DNA of 64,000 bases from assembly GCA_013122435.1 (NCBI GenBank), contig WYDT01000016.1, positions 93,177-157,176 on the forward strand, written 5' to 3'. A model generated the notes under the pieces. That model had not been told where the DNA came from. It saw only the letters and a program-made list of their open reading frames with translations, and did not search any database. A program made the translations under genes and the position numbers. This document shows, one piece after another, positions 9,114 to 16,866 of this stretch (the first letter of the stretch is position 1; each line of letters opens with the position of its first letter). The DNA is from Chloroflexi bacterium AL-N1. Lineage in GTDB: Bacteria; Chloroflexota; Chloroflexia; Chloroflexales; Roseiflexaceae.

Positions 9114-9623
9114 TTATTCTGTATCTGAAGAAGCGATTTCATCTTGTAAAGTTGTATATACAGCATCATCAACATGCGATTCTGCGCTTGCCAGGAGGAA
9201 CCGCTCAACTTCTCGGTCGTTATCAGTAAGGTAATGAATTATCTCATTGACTCTGTACTCGATAATACCATTATAGACGATCATTGCATCGAAGAACGTC
9301 TCGTCAGGATTTGGTAGATAAACTTCAAATCCGCTGTATCCTAAGCCTGTTTCTGGAAGTGTTTGATCAGTACGGGGCAGCTCTTCGACTAGTGCTGCCA
9401 ACTGCTTGGTCTGATCTCTTGTTAAGTTCCAATCTGGCTGCTCGCGTCCACTAAAGATGTTAAGTTGTACATAACCTTCATCTTCGCTTCCTGAGTCTCT
9501 TGCTGATATAGTTGGCATGGGTGTACCTATCTCTGGAGTCTCTTGTGGTTGCGACTCAGTAGTAGATACAGATCCACAAGCAACTAATATACCTATAATA
9601 AAAATGCTAAGTACGTATTTCAT
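9114..9623 (-). CDS. Lipoprotein with FSGR-type domain, unknown function
   Basis: 169 aa lipoprotein. Signal MKYVLSIFIIGILVAC ends in a lipobox (LVAC, residues 13-16). After a Ser/Thr/Pro linker the mature domain begins VQLNIFSGREQPDWNLT and continues to GLGYSGFEVYLPN. The same layout (LDIFSGRPNP, then GLGYRGF) opens the product of the neighbouring gene upstream. The rest is acidic and predicted soluble. The start at 9623 fits the signal peptide and lies five bases after the upstream stop codon, so coupling is likely. Function unknown; the shared domain suggests that the two proteins bind the same partner or each other (inference). Confidence 0.75.
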   Translation of the reverse strand: MKYVLSIFIIGILVACGSVSTTESQPQETPEIGTPMPTISARDSGSEDEGYVQLNIFSGREQPDWNLTRDQTKQLAALVEELPRTDQTLPETGLGYSGFEVYLPNPDETFFDAMIVYNGIIEYRVNEIIHYLTDNDREVERFLLASAESHVDDAVYTTLQDEIASSDTE

Positions 9624-9627
9624 TGAA

Positions 9628-10458
9628 TTAACTAACTGTAAGGCCAAGACCTCTATAATATCCGCAAAAATCAGTGTAAGGACCACGGTTGCATGTTTCT
9701 GGATCAGTAATGAGTTGACCAGAGTCATCTGTGTTACGTGCAGGTGTTTGGCCTGCCTTGTGACACCAGTGATTATTGATGCATAATCTGTACCAATGAT
9801 AATCCATGCCAGGCCATATTACTAAGCAAGTTTGGAGGTTGTTATCTGAGCGACAGCTGGATTGCCATCCATCACGAACTGCAGCGGCACCAACATCTGC
9901 ACACGAGATAGTAGAAAACATTTGACCTGAAGCACGCCCAGGTTGTGCAAATGTATTAGTTCTGCTGTTCGCAGCGTAATTATAGCAGTTATTATTCAAT
10001 TGATGAGAAGAGCTACCATTCCAAAAGCTGAAATCACTGTCACTGGTATAATAACCTTGCGAACACTTGGTATATCCTGATAGTGATGGTTCGTCCGATT
10101 TTGTCTGTCGATCTTCTTCAATAGCTGCTTCTGTAACTTCAAGAACATCATCAGGCACATCAACGGTGGTTTCTTCTGCGCTTTCAAGAAGTAAGTCAGC
10201 TGCATCTGCGCTCAATGTAAGATTTCGTCCAATTCTTGCGATGCTTGGAAGCTTATTTTGTTGCCATATACTATCTTCATTTTCAAGTTGTCTGATAACA
10301 AATCCTCGATAACCTAGTCCTCCTACATTAGTATTATAGGGCAGCAGTATCTGTGGACTTGCCATGATCTGATCCATAAGATGTTGAGTTGCACGTTTTG
10401 AGAGATTCTAACGAGGATTAGGCCGCCCAGAGAAAATGTCAAGTTCGATCTGAATCAT
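9628..10458 (-). pseudogene. FSGRPNP/NCYNYA-type protein gene with in-frame amber codon
   Basis: An ATG at 10456-10458 with GGAGG upstream reads MIQIELDIFSGRPNPR, then TAG at 10408-10410, then continues in frame NLSKRATQHL and on for 249 codons from the ATG at 10377. In the neighbouring lipoprotein the aligned residue is Trp (DWNLT), so a TGG to TAG change is likely. The long part has a linker rich in acidic residues, then NNCYNYA, TFAQPGRASGQ, a Trp/His segment (DYHWYR), HKAGQTPARN and RGPYTDFCGYYRG. The Cys and His spacing resembles a papain-like or amidase-like dyad; this is inference. It may be a pseudogene, or a shorter protein may be made from 10377 or 10365, although no ribosome site is seen there. 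Confidence 0.75.
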
Positions 10459-10866
10459 AGTAGACCTCCGTTAATTAAGTGAAATATTTGCGTGGATGTG
10501 AAGTGGATTGATCTCTAGAAGTATAACACATATTTATATATATGTAAATGTATTTTTGTTTAATTTAAAATATATGTTTAATGGTATGTATTCAATCCTT
10601 TAATATGTTAATAAAAATCAAATAATATTTGTATTTCTAGTTTACTTTATCTGTTGTTTATGTCTATTCGTACATTTTGCAATCAATCGAGCATAATCAA
10701 AGCTATTATTGTTCATTGGATAACGTTATATGGTCACAAGCGTATAATCACCATAAAGATGATACAATATCCTGTTACATGTTTGTCATACTATTGCACA
10801 AGTTCTGCACTAATGGTATTATAACAGTTAATAAGTTTCTAAACCTTAGCACAGCCTGCTATTAGG
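10459..10866. other. AT-rich intergenic region
   Basis: About 400 bases of strongly AT-rich sequence between two divergent genes. It holds the ribosome site (GGAGG at about 10466-10470) of the minus-strand gene and presumably promoters for both directions. A 62-codon frame on the plus strand lacks a ribosome site and is not called. No clear repeat or terminator. Confidence 0.5.
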
Positions 10867-10878
10867 GTGATGAGTACT

Positions 10879-11856
10879 ATGCTACACGGAAAAGAACAAG
10901 TCCCTCTCACATCACGATCAACGTTTGATACAGCTAGTAACTCCGCTGCTCAGCAACGAGCAGTTATGCTGGTTGGTTATGGCGAAACGTGTCCCAGAAC
11001 GGGTGCAATCATGATTCGTTTGGCCGCACGTATTGCAAGTTTGGGCGTTGCAAGATTGAGTATATCGGCTTTTCTGGATAATACTCGTCCGACCTTTGAT
11101 GAGTCGCTTGTTCGGTGTGTGGCTGAAGGGGTCCGTGAAATTGTGGTGATGCCGTATGTACTGGGACCTGATGCGTTTGTTCGAGATCAGCTACCACACC
11201 TGATAGAACAGAGCCAACAACGTTTCCCTCACATTGCAATTCGTTTGACGTATACGCTTGGTGAGCATCCGGCTCTGGCTGAACTGCTGCTGCGGCGTGC
11301 TGTCGAAGCCGATTATGTGGCTTCGCATCCCGAAATCGTGTATCCTGAACAGGCTGCGTTATTCGACAGCGGTCCCTGGCTCCCCATGCACGTACGCCAT
11401 AACACGAGTCTGATTATTCTGGCGTATGGCGCCGACGATCACTGTTTTTGTGATCCTGTCTATACCATAGCCGAATATATTGGTCGACAGGGCCTCTATG
11501 CTCACACACAGGTTTGTCTCATTGAAACAGATCAATCACCACTCATCAATACGATTGGTGAGCTCCTGCAAAGAGATATTCAGCATACCATTGTGGTACC
11601 TTATTTCTTGCAATTGAGCAAGAATGAAGACAAAGAGTTAACAACAGTCATAGCGGCTGCCCGTGAGCGCTATCCCAATATGTCAATTATTCTGGCGGAA
11701 CCGCTTGGGTATGATCGTGCGATGTTGGAGGTAATCAATGACCGTATTAGCGAAATTATTGAGACCCCCTACCATCAAGTGCAAGACCTTCCCACAGTCC
11801 GCTTTGAACGAGGATTTGGCGACCATCGAGCAGGATATATGGAGCCGCCCAGTTAG
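10879..11856 (+). CDS. CbiX/SirB-like two-domain chelatase-family protein
   Basis: About 325 aa with two tandem CbiX-type halves: the first opens VMLVGYGETCPRTG and contains VMPYVLGPDAFVRDQLP; the second opens LIILAYGADDHCFC and contains VVPYFLQLSKNEDKEL. Family members insert iron or cobalt into sirohydrochlorin with histidines in GHGS- and PGxHv-type motifs. All four expected positions lack His here (Tyr, Phe, Tyr, Asn), so chelatase activity is doubtful and a regulatory or divergent role is possible. The start at 10879 is preferred because GGTGAT lies seven bases upstream; GTG 10867 and ATG 10870 are alternatives. Its 3' end overlaps the convergent radical SAM gene by 101 bases. Confidence 0.8.
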   Translation: MLHGKEQVPLTSRSTFDTASNSAAQQRAVMLVGYGETCPRTGAIMIRLAARIASLGVARLSISAFLDNTRPTFDESLVRCVAEGVREIVVMPYVLGPDAFVRDQLPHLIEQSQQRFPHIAIRLTYTLGEHPALAELLLRRAVEADYVASHPEIVYPEQAALFDSGPWLPMHVRHNTSLIILAYGADDHCFCDPVYTIAEYIGRQGLYAHTQVCLIETDQSPLINTIGELLQRDIQHTIVVPYFLQLSKNEDKELTTVIAAARERYPNMSIILAEPLGYDRAMLEVINDRISEIIETPYHQVQDLPTVRFERGFGDHRAGYMEPPS

Positions 11857-12949
11857 TCACCACTCCTAGCTTTTTGAGCTGCCCCAAATCGCGCATTTTT
11901 GTGGTACCTTGCACTGCCCGAATGCGCTCGGCTGATTGTGGTCCAATCCCTGGAATGCGTAAGAGCATATGGCGCGGCGCCTGATTGATCTCCACTGGAA
12001 AGTATTCAGGATGGGCATCAGCCCAGGCTTGCTTTGGCGTGCGGTCTCGCAACAAAAATCCCTCCGCACCAAAGGCAAACTCATCAAAAGTAAAGCCATA
12101 ATCGCGGAGCATAAAATCGGCCTGATAGAGCCGAAATGCACGCATTGGGTCTTCCGCAGGCATTTCATTAAATGGTGATTGTTCTATCGGATGGAACGCA
12201 CTAAAATAGGCACGTTTGAGACTCAACTCATGGTGTGCTCGTTCTACTGTCATGAGCAGTTCGCGATCACTCTCGCCCGCCGCACCGACCACAAATTGTG
12301 TTGTCAGGCTCCGTGCGCCTTGTCGCCCCTCACGTCGTGATTGCTCGATCAGGTTGGCGGCCCAGACCATACGTTGCCACATGCTTTCGGCAAACTCTTT
12401 CCCTGGTGCCAGGATCGCCAGTCGTTCGGCATTTGGTGCTTCAAGATTGAGCGATACGCGGTCGGCCAGTTGAACGGCACGCTCAATGTACTCCTGATCT
12501 GCTCCTGGTATCAACTTGATATGGATGTAGCCTCGGTATTTTTCGCGCACACGCAGTTGCTCAACGGTTGCCAGCATTTTCTCCATTGTCGTGTTTGCAT
12601 CTGGCACAATACCCGATGAGAGGAACAGCCCTTCGGCCCGCTTGGCACGATTGAGTGAGACAAAAGTCGTGGCCAGTTCATCAGGTTTGAAAGTGGTTCG
12701 TTTGCGACGAATCGCGCAGGAAGTAAAACAATATTTGCAGGCATAACGACAGGCGTTGGTCTGGAGGACTTTAAATAATTTGACCTTGCCGCCACGTTCA
12801 CGACTGGCATTGTAAATAAAACCTGTGTCGTGTTGAATGCCCGCACGGATACTCTGCTCCGATGGCGTATCCGTCACTTCATCAGTGGCCTCATCGCTAA
12901 GAAGGGCGAGTTTTTGCTGCATGTCTGGCTCAATGTTGATTGTCGTCAT
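11756..12949 (-). CDS. Putative DNA modification/repair radical SAM protein
   Basis: About 397 aa. The radical SAM cluster motif is CRYACKYCFTSC (CxxxCxxC) near residue 70, followed by RRKRTTFKPDELA. The C-terminal part carries a helix-hairpin-helix (LLRIPGIGPQSAERIRAVQG), a nucleic-acid binding unit. This architecture matches the bacterial family often linked to a uracil-DNA glycosylase-like partner. No such partner is next to it here. The start could also be GTG at 12961; neither has a strong ribosome site. The last 101 bases overlap the end of the convergent CbiX-like gene. Its chemical reaction is not established. Confidence 0.9.
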   Translation of the reverse strand: MTTINIEPDMQQKLALLSDEATDEVTDTPSEQSIRAGIQHDTGFIYNASRERGGKVKLFKVLQTNACRYACKYCFTSCAIRRKRTTFKPDELATTFVSLNRAKRAEGLFLSSGIVPDANTTMEKMLATVEQLRVREKYRGYIHIKLIPGADQEYIERAVQLADRVSLNLEAPNAERLAILAPGKEFAESMWQRMVWAANLIEQSRREGRQGARSLTTQFVVGAAGESDRELLMTVERAHHELSLKRAYFSAFHPIEQSPFNEMPAEDPMRAFRLYQADFMLRDYGFTFDEFAFGAEGFLLRDRTPKQAWADAHPEYFPVEINQAPRHMLLRIPGIGPQSAERIRAVQGTTKMRDLGQLKKLGVVTNWAAPYILLDGRQILVQSGLWEGLALDGRGSQ

Positions 12950-13042
12950 TGATACACTCACTCAAACATATGTGCTTGTATTGTAGCACAAATGATCAAT
13001 AGTGAGGCATACTGATTGAACAGGCGACAATGCTGACCTTTG

Positions 13043-13933
13043 CTACAAACCTCCTGCAGTGTGTATCGACGGGTGGGTATTCCTACGTTTTTGCCGCGAA
13101 CCATACAGGTGCCACACCGTACGTAAGATGTGCTCCAGTCTACCCTTGCATGTGACAAAAGCACGTCGCGACAAGTTGTCATACTGATTGTGCTCAAGTG
13201 TCGTGAGGATGTCCGCGTAGGTATGTGCAGCTATCGCAATGGCCAGTTTTCCCGGCTGGTGCAGGTGGGCAATCCCTTTGTCTGCCTCGTGATACCACGA
13301 CCGCGCCAGGGCAATTAATTCGCGTAAGAGTACCTGATACTCTGGTGTTACCTCGCCGCGTTCGAGCATAGACCGATCCAGGTTGTGTTGTATGAAACAC
13401 TCAGTGGGGAGATACAATCGTCCACGTTGGAGATTCTCGCCAACGTCACGCAGAATGTTGGTGAGCTGCATCGCGCAGCCAAGCTGTAGCGCATGTGTGA
13501 GCGTTTCCTCGCCCCCATCATATCCGCAGATGGGAGCTATCATTAAGCCAACGACATCGGCAACCCGCTGACAGTACAATTCAAGGTCGGCCATCGTTGC
13601 AAAGGTATGCCTCTGTAGATCCATCTGGAAGCCGAGATACAGTTCCTCAAACGCCTCCAGTGGAATATCGTAGGTGGTGACGGCCCATGCAAGTGCAATC
13701 CAGATCGGATGGTTGCTCGGAGTCCCGTCGTAAGCGGCCTGGATGTCCTGCCACCATGCCTCGATCAACGCTCGTCGTTGGGTCACATGTCCGAAGTGGG
13801 GCTCTTCTGCCAGATCATCTCCGTTGCGACACACGGCGTACACAGCCCCTGCCGCCGCACGTTGCTGTTTGCTGAGAAACAGTGAGCCAAGATAAAACGT
13901 TTTGGCGTGTTGACGCGTTATCGCACGACACAC
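13043..13933 (-). CDS. Squalene/phytoene synthase family protein
   Basis: 296 aa from a GTG at 13933, head-to-head condensing enzyme family. First aspartate-rich site NGDDLAEEP near residue 37, second site NILRDVGENLQRGR near residue 165, and the QLGCAMQLTN helix before it. The family makes phytoene or (pre)squalene from isoprenyl diphosphates. The frame stays open upstream and reads SIQPPPAYSTEAIK before the GTG; a CTG at 13976-13978 lies five bases after AAGGA and could be a rare start giving about 311 aa. It follows the Rieske oxygenase gene by 67 bases and probably shares its operator-controlled promoter, which suggests isoprenoid or carotenoid tailoring. Confidence 0.85.
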   Translation of the reverse strand: MCRAITRQHAKTFYLGSLFLSKQQRAAAGAVYAVCRNGDDLAEEPHFGHVTQRRALIEAWWQDIQAAYDGTPSNHPIWIALAWAVTTYDIPLEAFEELYLGFQMDLQRHTFATMADLELYCQRVADVVGLMIAPICGYDGGEETLTHALQLGCAMQLTNILRDVGENLQRGRLYLPTECFIQHNLDRSMLERGEVTPEYQVLLRELIALARSWYHEADKGIAHLHQPGKLAIAIAAHTYADILTTLEHNQYDNLSRRAFVTCKGRLEHILRTVWHLYGSRQKRRNTHPSIHTAGGL

Positions 13934-14000
13934 TTTGATAGCTTCGGTGGAATATGCTGGTGGCGGTTGGATTGACAGTCGAGTCCTTATACCTATCTCT

Positions 14001-15008
14001 CTAGTACAGGATTGGCAGATCAGTCAATGCAGGCTGTTCTTCCTGCGCTGCCAGAATAAGATCACGACGGTGCTTCAGATAGAGCGCAATCGGACGGTCA
14101 CCAGGGATAAAACGTTCACCGATATCTAAATCGGCTTTCTTAGGTGTTTGGGAAACGATAATTTCTTCATCCTCGTGCAAAACGTAACGGTTATAGATAT
14201 TCCCTATGCGTGCAAACAGCTTCCCAAGCACAGGGTTCTTGATCATCTTCTGATAGTTTCGTACATAAATCATGGTGTTCTCATCATCCATTGGCGCAGC
14301 GATGATGACTTGACTTAAATTATCGTTGAGCCACAATTGCCAGACATTGGGGTAGTTGAAGCGTAATGTTGGTGGTGTGCTGGGTGGTGGAACTTCGGTT
14401 GGCTTGATGGCCGGTAGCCCAACGTCCGGTTGATTACTGATCCATACCTGAATCTTGTTATCTTCTAACGTTGTGTAGGGGCCGTTGACCAGCGTTTTGC
14501 CATCCCGTCCAATGGTTTTTGCATGGACAAACGGCAGATGCGACACATCCAGCACACCCTGAATAACACGGGTGTAGTGGGTATGCCACTGCTTTTGAAA
14601 CGTGGCATAGGTATGCTCTTCCAGCCCATCCACAAAGGGTACGGGCGGATATGCCGTGCGTGGTTCCCCTGTCCAGACCCAGATAAACCCATGGTCTTCC
14701 TGCGCTGGATAGGTCCAGCACTGAAAAATTCTGGGCTTGGAGCCATTGCGCCCATTGGCTGGAATCAGCTCACATCCGCCGTCTTGGTTGTATTGAAAGC
14801 CATGGAAATGACATTGAATGTTCCCATCCACGAGTTTACCAGGGCTGAGTTTCGCTTGACGATGCGGACAGATATCCCTCATGACTACAATCTTCTCGTC
14901 ATTATCACGCCAGAACACCAGGTCTTCGTTGAGACGTGTAAAGGCATATGGCTTCCCTGGTTTGACTTCGTGTGACTCAAGCACAGCGTACCACATATTT
15001 GGAATCAT
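14001..15008 (-). CDS. Rieske non-heme iron oxygenase (pheophorbide a oxygenase-like)
   Basis: 335 aa. The N-terminal Rieske [2Fe-2S] domain has CPHRQAKL near residue 47 and CHFHGFQYN near residue 66. The catalytic mononuclear-iron region begins near HTHYTRVIQGVLDVSHLPFVH, with the Asp/His pattern expected of the family. It resembles the PaO/VanA-like oxygenases that hydroxylate or demethylate ring compounds. AAGGAGTTTCTG precedes the ATG. Upstream lies a CTACCAA-N4-TTGGTAG operator identical in layout to the one before the broken TetR gene. The squalene/phytoene synthase gene follows. Substrate unknown; an isoprenoid product is a reasonable guess. Confidence 0.87.
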   Translation of the reverse strand: MIPNMWYAVLESHEVKPGKPYAFTRLNEDLVFWRDNDEKIVVMRDICPHRQAKLSPGKLVDGNIQCHFHGFQYNQDGGCELIPANGRNGSKPRIFQCWTYPAQEDHGFIWVWTGEPRTAYPPVPFVDGLEEHTYATFQKQWHTHYTRVIQGVLDVSHLPFVHAKTIGRDGKTLVNGPYTTLEDNKIQVWISNQPDVGLPAIKPTEVPPPSTPPTLRFNYPNVWQLWLNDNLSQVIIAAPMDDENTMIYVRNYQKMIKNPVLGKLFARIGNIYNRYVLHEDEEIIVSQTPKKADLDIGERFIPGDRPIALYLKHRRDLILAAQEEQPALTDLPILY

Positions 15009-15054
15009 CAGAAACTCCTTACGTTACACATGATTAATGCCATGATATTCAATA

Positions 15055-15072
15055 CTACCAACTATTTGGTAG
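15055..15072. promoter_or_regulatory. TetR-type operator upstream of Rieske/synthase operon
   Basis: CTACCAA, four bases CTAT, TTGGTAG: a perfect 7-bp inverted repeat 47 bases upstream of the Rieske gene start. The same half sites with the same spacing occur at 15696-15713 before the TetR gene, so the TetR-like protein, when intact, most likely controlled both. Confidence 0.75.
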
Positions 15073-15095
15073 ATTTTAGAAAAAAAAAGAGTGTT

Positions 15096-15687
15096 TTAGG
15101 GCTTTCGTATACCATGAAGCATTGCATCAATTAATTCATTCGCGAGTGATCGTTGGTCTCTTTCCACGACATAGTCAGGAATGGCATAGAGACCTTCAAT
15201 CCTGCCCAAAATACCACCAGCAATAAGACTAAGATCGTGATGCTTTACCTCACTGCGTTGTTGGGCCTGTTGGAGCACCTGTTCAATTGGTCTTAGGATC
15301 ATTTCAAATGTGTTTCCAACAGCCGCTTTGCGTGTAGTGGATCGATGGATGGCATATCATCTGAATGTGACATGCGGATCAAATCCATTGGTGGTTGTGA
15401 AAGTAACCAATCAGCGCCCCCCGTAATCGAGCGTGTACATTTGGTTGGGCGCGGTCAATAGGGTGGGTTAAACGCTCATAGTGATGTTGTAGACTCCGCT
15501 CGGTTACCTCAATGAAGAGCGCTTCCTTGCCACCTGGCACATGGTAATAAAGCGAGATGTGGCGGATGCCAACTTCCGCAGCAATATCGCGTAAAGTCAC
15601 CGCGTTGTAACGTCTTTGTGAGAACAATCTTTTGGCAGCATCCAGAACACGCTTGCGTGCATCTGACCTGTCAATCGATCTGGTCAT
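15096..15687 (-). pseudogene. TetR-family regulator, twice frameshifted
   Basis: Residues 1-100 are intact: MTRSIDRSDARKRVLDAAKR, a helix-turn-helix (VTLRDIAAEVGIRHISLYYH) and the start of the ligand domain. The frame then breaks at the AAA run 15400-15402: adding one A restores GYFSQPPMDLIRMSHSDDMP and on to RLLETHLK. It breaks again at the TTT run 15302-15304: adding one T restores HLKMILRPIEQVLQQ through to the stop at 15096. Both lesions are single-base losses in short homopolymers, so they may be sequencing errors or a true pseudogene. The two flanking operators argue that the protein was or is the local repressor. Confidence 0.85.
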
Positions 15688-15694
15688 ATCTTTA

Positions 15695-15714
15695 ACTACC
15701 AAATGTTTGGTAGT
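15695..15714. promoter_or_regulatory. TetR autoregulatory operator
   Basis: ACTACCAAA, TG, TTTGGTAGT: a perfect 20-bp palindrome immediately before the TetR-like gene (start 15687). It shares CTACCAA-N4-TTGGTAG with the site upstream of the Rieske gene. Confidence 0.8.
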
Positions 15715-15768
15715 AAGTGTAACATGAAAAAATGATATGTCAATACTACGCGATCCTGATGTCTTGTT

Positions 15769-16677
15769 CTAGGATACCGAATGTGTTTTTCGTAAGAGTT
15801 TTTCAATAAACATGTCTTTCTCGTACCAGAGTTGCTGAGTCCATTCCTGAAACTTTTGTCGAAAGATAGGATCATTATTGTAATCACCATGCAGCAATTC
15901 TGGTGGAATAATCAGCTCTTCTATATGAACAATGGCTCGTCGCACACGCCCACATAATAAATCCCAGAAAACAACATCACCATCGGGGTAGAGAATAGTC
16001 ACATTGAGGACCGTCATATCAAGATCTTGCATGGATGCCAGAATATTGGCGACGCCACCAGCTTTGGGGCGTAAAAGATGTTGATAGGGCGATGCTTGGG
16101 TTGTGTGTTTTGTGATGGTGTGGCGCGTTCCTTCCACAAAGTTGAGAATCGTTGTTGGATTCCTGCGAAACAGTTTGCCAGACTCACGGGCAGTCTCTAA
16201 ATCCTTACCGCGCTTCTCCGGGTGTTTCTCCAGATAAGCACGAGAATAGCGCTTCATAAAAGGAAAATCGAGTGCCCACCATGCGAGGCCAAGCATAGGC
16301 ACCCAGAAAAGTTCCTGTTTGATGAAAAACCGAATAAAAGGAATCCGTTTGTAAAATATCATTTGGAGTAGTGGAATATCAACCAGCGAGCGATGGTTAC
16401 TACAGATAAGATACCACTTATGGCGATCAAGCTTTTCTAACCCTGTGATTTCCCACTGCATGTGTGTACCCATACTGATGAACGTATTATTGACTTTGAT
16501 CCACGATTCTCCAATACGTGCAAGTACTTGCGATAGACCACAACGTATCTCTGGAATGGGAAATAACAGTTTTACGATGGAGATTATAAAGAGCGGTATA
16601 CACCAGAAGATGGTATTAAGTGCGACACCAAGAAAGGTAATGCATCCGAGTAGGGGGGCAGGAATAAAATGAAGCAT
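15769..16677 (-). CDS. 1-acyl-sn-glycerol-3-phosphate acyltransferase-like protein
   Basis: 302 aa PlsC-family acyltransferase. Motif I is NHRSLVDIPLL (HX4D type, here NHRSLVD), motif III is FVEGTRHT, and a hydrophobic N-terminal helix (LLGCITFLGVALNTIFW) anchors it in the membrane. The length and the KNTTQASPYQHLL-like region resemble the E. coli YihG/YihG-like branch rather than short PlsC enzymes. Role: transfer of an acyl chain to a lysophospholipid in membrane lipid synthesis. TGAGGTATCTACT precedes the ATG. It lies upstream of the TetR gene in the same direction but with the operator between them. Confidence 0.88.
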   Translation of the reverse strand: MLHFIPAPLLGCITFLGVALNTIFWCIPLFIISIVKLLFPIPEIRCGLSQVLARIGESWIKVNNTFISMGTHMQWEITGLEKLDRHKWYLICSNHRSLVDIPLLQMIFYKRIPFIRFFIKQELFWVPMLGLAWWALDFPFMKRYSRAYLEKHPEKRGKDLETARESGKLFRRNPTTILNFVEGTRHTITKHTTQASPYQHLLRPKAGGVANILASMQDLDMTVLNVTILYPDGDVVFWDLLCGRVRRAIVHIEELIIPPELLHGDYNNDPIFRQKFQEWTQQLWYEKDMFIEKLLRKTHSVS

Positions 16678-16866
16678 AGTAGATACCTCAGCTAATTAGT
16701 CATTTATACAGCATACCGTTCCTACACCACTTTGTGCAAATGGAGGCGTAATGCGTCTTTTGGGTAATGTACAAAACGAACAAATGTGCTATAATGGTGA
16801 TGGTGCTATCGGCTTGCCGGAACACCTCATTGGGTCGAGTTATTAGTGAAAAGGGACGAGCATCAT

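Noticed and set aside
10677..10865. 62-codon plus-strand frame before the CbiX-like gene
   Set aside because: No ribosome site, AT-rich, no protein character; treated as intergenic.
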